DNA of 7,459 nucleotides from Burkholderiales bacterium (GTDB taxonomy: Bacteria > Pseudomonadota > Gammaproteobacteria > Burkholderiales > Chitinimonadaceae). Below, piece by piece: positions 1 through 5,545 of the stretch (its first letter is position 1; each line of letters begins with the position of its first letter). The stretch lies in NCBI GenBank assembly GCA_019234745.1, contig JAFAKZ010000575.1:1-7459 (forward strand), in the 5' to 3' direction. The position numbers and the translations under genes are program-made. Under the pieces are notes generated by a model. It was given only the letters and a program-made list of their open reading frames with translations, did not search any database and had not been told where the DNA came from.

Positions 1-1290
1 TACCCCTGGGGCGCCCACTACCTGCCGCTGCCCGGCATGCAGGCGCCGGAGTTGCGCACCATGCTGGCAGAGTTCGGTGCGCTCAAGGGCAACGCGGCGA
101 CCGAAAAGCCAGAATACGAAGACCGCTACGTCTGCTTCGCCCCGCAGGAACGCCTGCATATCAATGGCGCCTGGCAGGAAGGCCTACTGCCGCATTTTGG
201 CGTGGGCGGCGTCGAACGCACGCAGCAGCAGCGCTTTATCACGGCCATCCAATCCTACAAGTCCCAGCGCGACGCGAACGGCCTACCACCCTTCAACATA
301 CCGCGCATGCGTGCCGGCAACGAAGATCGTACCCTGGATCGTTTGAGCATGCGCGATTGGCTGCTGCAGCAAGGCCTGACGGCACCGACGCTGCACTGGT
401 TCGTCAACTACTGCTGCCGTGACGACTACGGCACCGACTACAGCCAGGTATCGGCCTGGGCCGGCATCCACTACCACGCCAGCCGCCACGGCTTGGCCGC
501 CAACGCCGACAGTGATGGCGTGCTGACCTGGCCCGAGGGCAATGCCTGGCTTACGCAGCGGCTGGCCGCGTCGGTCGCGCCTCGGTTGCAGACGGCGGCG
601 ATGGTCTGGCGCATCGCGGAAGAGCAGGGCGGTGTGGTGGCCGATGTCTTTCTGCTGAAGGAAGGCCGCAGCGTGCGCTACAAGGCCGACAAGCTCATCT
701 GGGCCGGGCCGGCCGCCTTCCTGCCCCACGCCTGGGCCGACGCGCCCAGTGCGCTGCGCGATGCGTCTGCCAAGATGGATCATGCCCCTTGGCTGGTCGC
801 GAACCTCACGCTGCGCGAATACCCGGCAGAGACTCGCCACCTGGCGCTATGCTGGGACAATGTCACCTATGGCACGCCGGGCCTGGGCTATGTGGTGGCC
901 ACGCACCAGCGGCTCGACACGCAGCGGCACGATACCGTGTTCACCTATTACCGCCCGCTGTCGGAATACGCACCGGCCGCCGCGCGCAAGCTCTTGCTAG
1001 CCACACCGCGCGAGGTCTGGGCCAAGCAGATTCTGGCGGAACTGGGTGCCGTACACCCGGACCTGGCTGCCTTGACGACACGCATCGACGTCTGGCGCTG
1101 GGGCCACGCCATGGCGCGGCCCACGGTGGACATGCTGGGCGGGCATCTGGATGTCCTGCGCCAGCCGCACGGCCGCGTGATGCTGGCGCATGCCGACCTC
1201 ACGGGCTTTTCGCTAGCGGAAGAAGCACACTACTGGGGCGTCCGCGCGGCACGTTGGGCCATGGACGACCCGCACTGGAAGGAAGCATGA
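1..1290 (+). CDS. FAD-dependent oxidoreductase, amine-oxidase/desaturase type (5'-truncated)
   Basis: The reading frame is open from base 1, so the gene begins upstream and only the last 429 residues are present. The N-terminal Rossmann segment with the GxGxxG dinucleotide-binding motif must lie outside the window. The fragment opens with PWGAHYLPLPG. It contains YCCRDDYG (from base 409) and ends with a segment resembling the C-terminal FAD-contact motif of the amine oxidase/phytoene desaturase superfamily: HADLTGFSLAEEAHYWGVRAA-like, coded around 1189-1250. I infer a cytoplasmic flavoprotein that oxidises an amine or a C-C/C-N bond; the substrate cannot be read from the sequence. Its stop codon overlaps the start of the AdoMet decarboxylase fusion gene (ATGA, 1287-1290), which points to one operon, translational coupling and possibly a shared pathway. 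A polyamine or aminopropyl compound is the natural guess for the substrate but is inference. Family assignment is fairly secure; function is not. Confidence 0.7.
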   Translation, partial: YPWGAHYLPLPGMQAPELRTMLAEFGALKGNAATEKPEYEDRYVCFAPQERLHINGAWQEGLLPHFGVGGVERTQQQRFITAIQSYKSQRDANGLPPFNIPRMRAGNEDRTLDRLSMRDWLLQQGLTAPTLHWFVNYCCRDDYGTDYSQVSAWAGIHYHASRHGLAANADSDGVLTWPEGNAWLTQRLAASVAPRLQTAAMVWRIAEEQGGVVADVFLLKEGRSVRYKADKLIWAGPAAFLPHAWADAPSALRDASAKMDHAPWLVANLTLREYPAETRHLALCWDNVTYGTPGLGYVVATHQRLDTQRHDTVFTYYRPLSEYAPAAARKLLLATPREVWAKQILAELGAVHPDLAALTTRIDVWRWGHAMARPTVDMLGGHLDVLRQPHGRVMLAHADLTGFSLAEEAHYWGVRAARWAMDDPHWKEA

Positions 1291-2963
1291 ACGGTTTGCA
1301 CCTCACGGCCGACCTGTACGGCTGCGCCAACACGGCGGCGCTCGTCGACCTGGACGGCCTCGCCGCACTGTGCCGTGCCGAGGTCGCTACGGCGGGCCTC
1401 ACGGCTGTGGGCGAGCGCTGGCACCGCTTCCCCGATACGGCCATGGGGCCGGGCGGCGTGACGGGCGCCGTGCTGCTGGCCGAGTCACATATCGCCCTGC
1501 ATACCTGGCCCGAGCGGGCAGGGGTGACGCTGGACGTCTACGTCTGCAACTACGGGCAGGACAACTCAGCAAGAGCCGAGTCGCTGCTTAGCAGGCTGAT
1601 CGCCCATTTCGCCCCGGCGCATGCTCAGGAAGGCCGCGTGCTGCGTGGCACGGTGGAGCCCGATGACGTTCGCTCGCTGGAACGGCGCGAGCGCGACCAG
1701 CCACTCGATGCCAATCTGCAACGCCAGTTGGCGCAAGCCTACGAGGCAACAGGCGACACGGTTAAGGCCGCAGCGGCCCGCTTCGCGGCAGAGGCGCTGG
1801 AGACGCGCCAGCCGGCGCTGCTGTACAACCTCGCTACCGGCTACTTTCGCCATGGCCATGTCGACCTAGCCGAGAAATGGTACCGCACGACACTGACCCT
1901 GGACCCGAGCTACGCCAGCGCGCATGAAAACCTGGCGCTGATCCTGCGCGACAGCGGGCGTGGCGAGGAGGCGGAACAACACCTACATACTGCCTATCAA
2001 CAGCAATGGCTGTTCGAGGAAGCAGGTGCCAAGCAAGAGGCAAAGGTGCTGCTGCTGTGCGCGGCGGGCTTGGGCAATGTGCCGGTTGAGCATACCTTGC
2101 CCATCGACCGCTTCGCCCGCGTGCGCTGCATGGTGGAATACGCGCCGGATGATGTCGTCGCCCAATCGCCGGCTTGCGATTTGATCTTCAACCTGGCGGG
2201 CGACCCCGACGTGCCGGCTGCGTCAAGCGCACGCCTTGCCGATATCCTGCGCACGGCCAAACGTCCTGTGCTGAACGGCCTGGACGCCGTGGCCTGGACG
2301 CGGCGCGACCGGCTGGCTGAACGATTGGCCGGCATCCCGAATATCGTCGTGCCGCAAGTGCGGCGGGTGGAGTTGGCCGGGCAGGGTACGGCGGTACTGT
2401 TGGAAGCACTCGGCGACGCCAGCTATCCCCTCATCCTGCGCCCGGCCGCCTCGCATGGCGGCCAGGGCGTCGTATTGGCATCCAACGCGGCAGCAGTCCT
2501 GGCCGCACCACTGGGCGACACACAGGTCGTGTACGCCACGGCCTATCACGACTTCGCGGGCGAGGACGGCCTGTACCGCAAGTACCGCATCATCTATGTG
2601 GATGGCAAACCCTACGCCTACCACCTCGCCATTTCCGGCTCCTGGCTGGTGCACTACTTCTCGGCCGATATGCTGGCCTGCGACTGGAAGCTGGAAGAAG
2701 AACAGCGTTTCCTCGCCAACCCCGAATCCGAACTGGGCGCCCGCGCCATGCGCGCGATCGAGGCTATCGGCGAAAGGCTTGGTCTGCATTATGGCGGTAT
2801 CGATTTCTCCGTACTGCCCGACGGTAAAGTCCTAGTGTTCGAAGCTAACGCCACCATGCTGGTGCATCCCGAGCAGGCGAACGGGCCGCTGGCGCACAAG
2901 AATACCTATATCCAGGCGATCGTCGATGCGACGGCGGAGATGGTGAGGCGGTACGCTGGGTGA
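1287..2963 (+). CDS. S-adenosylmethionine decarboxylase proenzyme fused to TPR repeats and an ATP-grasp ligase
   Basis: This 558-residue protein has three parts. Residues 1-122 are a full class 1B AdoMet decarboxylase: E66-S67 is the predicted self-cleavage/pyruvoyl site, inside AESHIALHTWPE. H68, H72 and C87 fall at the spacing of Thermotoga maritima H64, H68 and C83, and F48 and W74 match the adenine-stacking F49 and W70. T59 replaces the usual processing serine (S55). Residues about 140-243 form three TPR-like helical repeats. Residues about 254-558 are an ATP-grasp domain: nucleotide-binding RPAASHGGQG (385-394), YRKYRIIYVDGKPYAYH, and metal ligands D506, E519 and N521 in DFSVLPDGK...FEANATM. 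The start at 1287 overlaps the upstream stop and follows a GGAAGGA Shine-Dalgarno sequence; longer in-frame starts lie inside the upstream gene. TPR plus ATP-grasp is an architecture I know from other proteobacterial proteins, and AdoMet decarboxylase is usually a free protein of about 120-140 residues. The fused activity probably yields decarboxylated AdoMet and an ATP-dependent amide or peptide-like ligation; the ligase substrate is unknown. Confidence 0.9.
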   Translation: MNGLHLTADLYGCANTAALVDLDGLAALCRAEVATAGLTAVGERWHRFPDTAMGPGGVTGAVLLAESHIALHTWPERAGVTLDVYVCNYGQDNSARAESLLSRLIAHFAPAHAQEGRVLRGTVEPDDVRSLERRERDQPLDANLQRQLAQAYEATGDTVKAAAARFAAEALETRQPALLYNLATGYFRHGHVDLAEKWYRTTLTLDPSYASAHENLALILRDSGRGEEAEQHLHTAYQQQWLFEEAGAKQEAKVLLLCAAGLGNVPVEHTLPIDRFARVRCMVEYAPDDVVAQSPACDLIFNLAGDPDVPAASSARLADILRTAKRPVLNGLDAVAWTRRDRLAERLAGIPNIVVPQVRRVELAGQGTAVLLEALGDASYPLILRPAASHGGQGVVLASNAAAVLAAPLGDTQVVYATAYHDFAGEDGLYRKYRIIYVDGKPYAYHLAISGSWLVHYFSADMLACDWKLEEEQRFLANPESELGARAMRAIEAIGERLGLHYGGIDFSVLPDGKVLVFEANATMLVHPEQANGPLAHKNTYIQAIVDATAEMVRRYAG

Positions 2964-3010
2964 AGAGGCATGCCCCCTTTGATTTGCAGGATGAACTTCC
3001 GATCAGTTAT

Positions 3011-3044
3011 CTAGCAATGGTCACAAGTACATCTAAGTTGCTAG
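3011..3044. repeat. Short inverted repeat upstream of the nemR-like gene
   Basis: CTAGCAA at 3011-3017 is the exact reverse complement of TTGCTAG at 3038-3044, with 20 bases between them. The right arm runs into the first four bases of the repressor operator. It could be an extra binding half-site pair or chance; no T-run follows, so it is not a terminator. Confidence 0.3.
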
Positions 3045-3058
3045 ACGACCGGTCTAAT
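3041..3058. promoter_or_regulatory. NemR-type operator upstream of the regulator gene
   Basis: The sequence CTAGACGACCGGTCTAAT occurs here and again, letter for letter, at 3723-3740 before the reductase gene. It holds the perfect 8-bp palindrome GACCGGTC and a wider dyad of TAGAC and GTCTA separated by five bases. TAGAC/GGTCTA-like dyads are typical of NemR-family TetR repressor sites as I remember them. Its position just before the repressor gene implies autoregulation. Confidence 0.8.
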
Positions 3059-3070
3059 CTGATTTATGAT
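3042..3070 (+). promoter_or_regulatory. Candidate promoter of the nemR-like gene, overlapping the operator
   Basis: TAGACG (3042-3047, 4 of 6 to the -35 consensus) and TATGAT (3065-3070, 5 of 6 to the -10 consensus) are separated by 17 bases, and the operator covers the -35 and half the spacer. Transcription would then begin near 3077, immediately before the ATG at 3078, giving an mRNA with almost no leader. An alternative -10, TCTAAT at 3053-3058, would start transcription near 3065, just before the ATG at 3066. Both readings place the promoter under the repressor. Confidence 0.4.
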
Positions 3071-3077
3071 GCAGTCC

Positions 3078-3668
3078 ATGTCAGCTCGCGCCAACAACGA
3101 AACCCGTGACCACCTGCTCGCCATTGGCGAGGAGATCATCCTGGGCAAGGGCTTTTCCGCCGTCGGCCTGGCTGAGATCCTCGCTGCGGCCAAGGTGCCC
3201 AAGGGCTCGTTCTACCACTACTTCGCGTCGAAGGAAGGGTATGGCGTGGCAATGTTGGAGCGGTATTTCGAGGCCTATCTGGCGCGACTGGATGCGCTGA
3301 TCGCCGACCATACGCTGAATGGTCGTGCGAAACTCGATCGACTGTTTGAAAGCTGGTGCACGCCTGATGCGGCTGCGGCCTCCGGCGAAACACATTGCCT
3401 GGTCTCCAAGCTGTCTGGCGAGGTGAGCGACTTGTCGGAGAGCATGCGTCTCACGCTGGACCGCGGCATGGCGGACGTCGTGGAGCGTTTGGCGGCCTGC
3501 ATTGTATTGGGCCGCGCCGACCGCTCGATTGCATCCGGTCAGCCGGCCGAAGTACTGGCCGCCGTGATCTATGCCCAATGGCTGGGCGTGGCACTGCAGA
3601 CCAAGGTACGCCGTAATTTGAGCGCGCAGAACGCTGCGCTGGCGGCTGCCGATTTTCTGCTGTCCTGA
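3078..3668 (+). CDS. nemR: NemR-like TetR-family repressor (electrophile/hypochlorite-responsive)
   Basis: A 196-residue cytoplasmic transcription factor. The N-terminal DNA-binding helix-turn-helix spans about residues 30-53, with the signature VPKGSFYHYFASKE nearly identical to E. coli NemR. The ligand/sensor half contains HCLVSKLSGEVSDLSESMR, whose Cys107 aligns with E. coli NemR Cys106, and LQTKVRR, whose Lys176 aligns with Lys175. In E. coli this Cys/Lys pair has been proposed to form a sulfenamide bond when bleach is sensed, releasing DNA. ATGs at 3066, 3069 and 3078 are all in frame and none has a Shine-Dalgarno sequence. I chose 3078 because it puts the conserved ETRDHLLA segment at the same distance from the N-terminus as in E. 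coli NemR; the longer start would add four residues. The gene is followed by its own terminator and then the ene-reductase, its likely target. The two identical operators suggest it represses both genes. Confidence 0.88.
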   Translation: MSARANNETRDHLLAIGEEIILGKGFSAVGLAEILAAAKVPKGSFYHYFASKEGYGVAMLERYFEAYLARLDALIADHTLNGRAKLDRLFESWCTPDAAAASGETHCLVSKLSGEVSDLSESMRLTLDRGMADVVERLAACIVLGRADRSIASGQPAEVLAAVIYAQWLGVALQTKVRRNLSAQNAALAAADFLLS

Positions 3669-3689
3669 ACTTGTTTGAGAAGTACACGA

Positions 3690-3711
3690 CCGGCTACGGC
3701 CGGCTTTTTTT
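3690..3711 (+). terminator. Rho-independent terminator after the nemR-like gene
   Basis: CCGGC (3690-3694) pairs with GCCGG (3699-3703) around the loop TACG, giving a C(UACG)G hairpin, one of the very stable UNCG tetraloops. One C and then seven Ts (3705-3711) follow. It lies 21 bases after the repressor stop codon and 12 bases before the second operator, so the reductase is transcribed mainly from its own promoter. Confidence 0.8.
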
Positions 3712-3722
3712 ACCTGCAATTA

Positions 3723-3740
3723 CTAGACGACCGGTCTAAT
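3723..3740. promoter_or_regulatory. NemR-type operator and probable -10 region upstream of the ene-reductase
   Basis: This is an identical copy of the 18-bp operator CTAGACGACCGGTCTAAT found before the repressor gene. Its right end contains TCTAAT (3735-3740), 5 of 6 to the -10 consensus, so a bound repressor would block polymerase directly. No convincing -35 is seen at normal spacing. The Shine-Dalgarno AAGGA (3746-3750) follows closely, so the mRNA leader must be very short or transcription starts slightly upstream. Confidence 0.8.
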
Positions 3741-3759
3741 ATACAAAGGAATTTTTCGC

Positions 3760-4857
3760 ATGGCACTCGACAAACTGCTCACCCCCGTGAAGCTTGGCAA
3801 GATTGAACTCAAGAACCGTGTCTGGATGGCACCGCTGACTCGCTCGCGCGCAGGCCAGCCGGGTGACGTACCGACGGCGCTCAATGCTGCTTACTATGCC
3901 CAGCGCGCAGGTGCGGGTCTCATCGTGAGCGAGGCGACACAGATTTCGCGCCAGGGCCAGGGTTATGCCTGGACGCCCGGCATCTATACCGACGCCCAGG
4001 AAGCCGGTTGGAAGCAGGTGGTAGATGCCGTCCACGCAGCGGGCGGAAAGATGTCGCTGCAGCTTTGGCATGTCGGGCGCATCTCGCATCACCTGCTGCA
4101 GGAAGGAGGCGCTGCACCCGTCGGCCCGTCGGCTATCCGCGCCGCGGATTCGCAGTCTTTCGTGGTGCTGCCGGACGGCACACCGAGCAACGAGCCGACC
4201 GATGTACCGCGCGCGCTGGCCAAGGAAGAGCTGCCGGCGCTGGTGCAGGCCTACGCCGATGCTGCCCGGCGCGCTGTACGTGCGGGCTTCGATATGGTCG
4301 AGGTGCATGCGGCTAACGGCTATCTGCTGAACCAGTTCCTCGATATTCGCGCCAACCAGCGTGGCGACGAGTATGGTGGTTCGATCGAGAACCGTGCGCG
4401 CCTGGTGCTGGAGGTGGTCGATGCCATCGTGGCGGCGATCGGCGCGGAACGCGTGGGCATACGCCTGTCGCCCAACGGCGTATTCAACGACATGACAATC
4501 GAAGGTAGCGAGGCGACCGCGCTCCACCTGGTGAGCGAAGTGAACGCCCGCCGCCTGGCCTACGTCCACATCGCCGAAGCCGGCTGGTCTGGCGGCAAGG
4601 CGCTGAGCGACAAGTACCGTGCCCAGCTGCGCGCCACGTTCGATGGCGCGCTGGTCTTCTGCGGCGGCTATGACGCCGAAATGGCGGAAGGGTTGATCGC
4701 ATCGGGCATCGCCGACGCCGTGGCGTTCGGCCGCCCCTTCATCGCCAATCCCGACCTCGTCACCCGCTTTGCGAAGAATGCCGCGCTCAACGAGCCCGAC
4801 GCAGCGACGTTCTATGGTGGCGCGGAGAAGGGTTATACCGACTATCCGACGCTTTGA
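3760..4857 (+). CDS. nemA: Old Yellow Enzyme family ene-reductase (NemA-like, FMN-dependent)
   Basis: A 365-residue cytoplasmic TIM-barrel flavoenzyme of normal family length. Such enzymes use NAD(P)H and FMN to reduce activated C=C bonds, N-ethylmaleimide, nitrate esters and related electrophiles. Family motifs appear in order: APLTRSRA with the FMN-tuning Thr27; QLWHVGRISH (101-110); the catalytic pair His183 and Asn186 and the proton donor Tyr188 within HAANGYLLNQFLD; RGDEYGGSIENRAR (201-214); the FMN-contacting Arg235 in VGIRLSP; and the phosphate-binding FGRPFIANPDL (323-333). The protein ends in the characteristic YGGAEKGYTDYPTL. Its ATG follows AAGGA at a 9-base spacing. The position behind a NemR-type operator and regulator makes it the detoxifying output of an electrophile-response unit. 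The usual partner gloA is not next to it. All catalytic residues are present, so it should be active; the natural substrate is unknown. Confidence 0.95.
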   Translation: MALDKLLTPVKLGKIELKNRVWMAPLTRSRAGQPGDVPTALNAAYYAQRAGAGLIVSEATQISRQGQGYAWTPGIYTDAQEAGWKQVVDAVHAAGGKMSLQLWHVGRISHHLLQEGGAAPVGPSAIRAADSQSFVVLPDGTPSNEPTDVPRALAKEELPALVQAYADAARRAVRAGFDMVEVHAANGYLLNQFLDIRANQRGDEYGGSIENRARLVLEVVDAIVAAIGAERVGIRLSPNGVFNDMTIEGSEATALHLVSEVNARRLAYVHIAEAGWSGGKALSDKYRAQLRATFDGALVFCGGYDAEMAEGLIASGIADAVAFGRPFIANPDLVTRFAKNAALNEPDAATFYGGAEKGYTDYPTL

Positions 4858-4871
4858 GTCGTAGCTGGGAT

Positions 4872-4907
4872 AAGCAGCCCGACCTTAACGTCGGGCTGTT
4901 TGCATTT
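4872..4907 (+). terminator. Rho-independent terminator after the ene-reductase
   Basis: CAGCCCGAC (4875-4883) pairs perfectly with GTCGGGCTG (4890-4898) around a six-base loop. The stem can be lengthened by G-T and A-T pairs to 4872/4901. Only an interrupted T-rich tail (TTTGCATTT) follows, so termination may be incomplete. It lies 14 bases after the stop codon. Confidence 0.75.
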
Positions 4908-4931
4908 GGCACAGGCGTAACACGGTAAGAT
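4906..4931 (+). promoter_or_regulatory. Weak candidate promoter of the acetyltransferase gene
   Basis: TTGGCA (4906-4911) matches the -35 consensus at 5 of 6 bases, and TAAGAT (4926-4931) matches the -10 at 4 of 6, but the 14-base spacer is short. The alternative with a 17-base spacer, GATGGT at 4929-4934, matches at only 3 of 6. It follows the terminator of the previous gene, where a promoter is needed. Confidence 0.3.
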
Positions 4932-4963
4932 GGTCGGCATTGCTACCGATCCAGTCTCGTTCC

Positions 4964-5500
4964 ATGACCGATATTGTGCTTGCACCGCTTGGCCACGAAG
5001 ATACGGAGGAATTGTTTGAATTCGAACTCCGCCACCGCGCCTATTTCGAACGCTGGATCAACGCCCGCTCACCCGACTTCTACCATATCGACGCCGTACG
5101 CCAGTCCATTGCTGACTCGCTACGCAACCGTGAGCGTGACCACGCCTACAACTACCTGATCAAGGAGGCGGGCTGCATCGTCGGCCGCGTCAACCTCACA
5201 GAAGTCGCACGCCGCTACTACAACAAGGCGCTATTGGGTTATCGCGTGGCGGAAGACGCTGGTGGCCGAGGTATCGCCTCGCGCGCCGTGGCGCTGGTGC
5301 TGGAGGAGGCGTTCCAGCAGCTGGGCCTGTGGCGCATCGAGGCGACGGTGCGCGATGGCAATACCGGCTCGGCACGTGTGCTACGGAAGAATGGCTTTAC
5401 CGAGTTTGGGCGCAGCCGGCAGAGCATGTTTCTCAACGATGCCTGGCATGACTTGCTGTATTTTGAGTGTCGCGGACCGGTGGCGAGCGCGGCCAATTAA
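4964..5500 (+). CDS. GNAT-family N-acetyltransferase (RimJ/RimL-like)
   Basis: A 178-residue cytoplasmic enzyme expected to move an acetyl group from acetyl-CoA to an amine, either a protein N-terminus or a small molecule. The N-terminal half has the family's ELRHRAYFERWI segment (21-32). The acetyl-CoA-binding motif A is at about 93-112, with the pyrophosphate loop AGGRGIASRA. Motif B is at about 124-150, with the conserved asparagine/serine spacing in DGNTGSARVLRKNGF. These features and the length match the RimJ/RimL group, whose members act on ribosomal proteins, antibiotics or metabolites, so the substrate stays open. I chose the ATG at 4964, which gives the usual MTDIVLAPL-type beginning. 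A TTG at 4940 would add eight residues, and neither start has a clear Shine-Dalgarno sequence. It seems to be its own transcription unit, with possible read-through into the next gene 45 bases downstream. Confidence 0.88.
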   Translation: MTDIVLAPLGHEDTEELFEFELRHRAYFERWINARSPDFYHIDAVRQSIADSLRNRERDHAYNYLIKEAGCIVGRVNLTEVARRYYNKALLGYRVAEDAGGRGIASRAVALVLEEAFQQLGLWRIEATVRDGNTGSARVLRKNGFTEFGRSRQSMFLNDAWHDLLYFECRGPVASAAN

Positions 5501-5545
5501 TAAAATAACGGGAAATAGCTGAAGTGTTCGGATTAGGGCTGTGAT

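Noticed and set aside
283..840. Minus-strand open frame of 185 codons opposite the flavoprotein
   Set aside because: The translated sequence is repetitive and rich in Arg, Gln and Gly, typical of a shadow frame; the plus-strand frame is clearly coding.
789..1286. Extending the AdoMet decarboxylase fusion upstream to the ATG at 789
   Set aside because: The added stretch lies in another frame inside the flavoprotein gene, does not resemble a protein domain, and the decarboxylase fold begins naturally at 1287 with a good Shine-Dalgarno sequence.
2223..2789. Minus-strand open frame of 188 codons opposite the ATP-grasp region
   Set aside because: The plus-strand protein has conserved ATP-grasp motifs over the same bases; the antisense product has no recognisable motif.
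2967..2974. GGCATGCC palindrome followed by TTT after the fusion gene, as a terminator
   Set aside because: The palindrome leaves no loop and only three Ts follow; it would not form a working hairpin.
3081..3719. Minus-strand open frame of 212 codons opposite the nemR-like gene
   Set aside because: It is fully antisense to a well-supported TetR gene and runs through its terminator; no ribosome binding site or known domain was seen.
3736..4569. Long minus-strand open frame of 277 codons opposite the ene-reductase
   Set aside because: It lies antisense to a gene with clear family motifs, shows no recognisable domain, and long antisense frames are expected in high-GC DNA.
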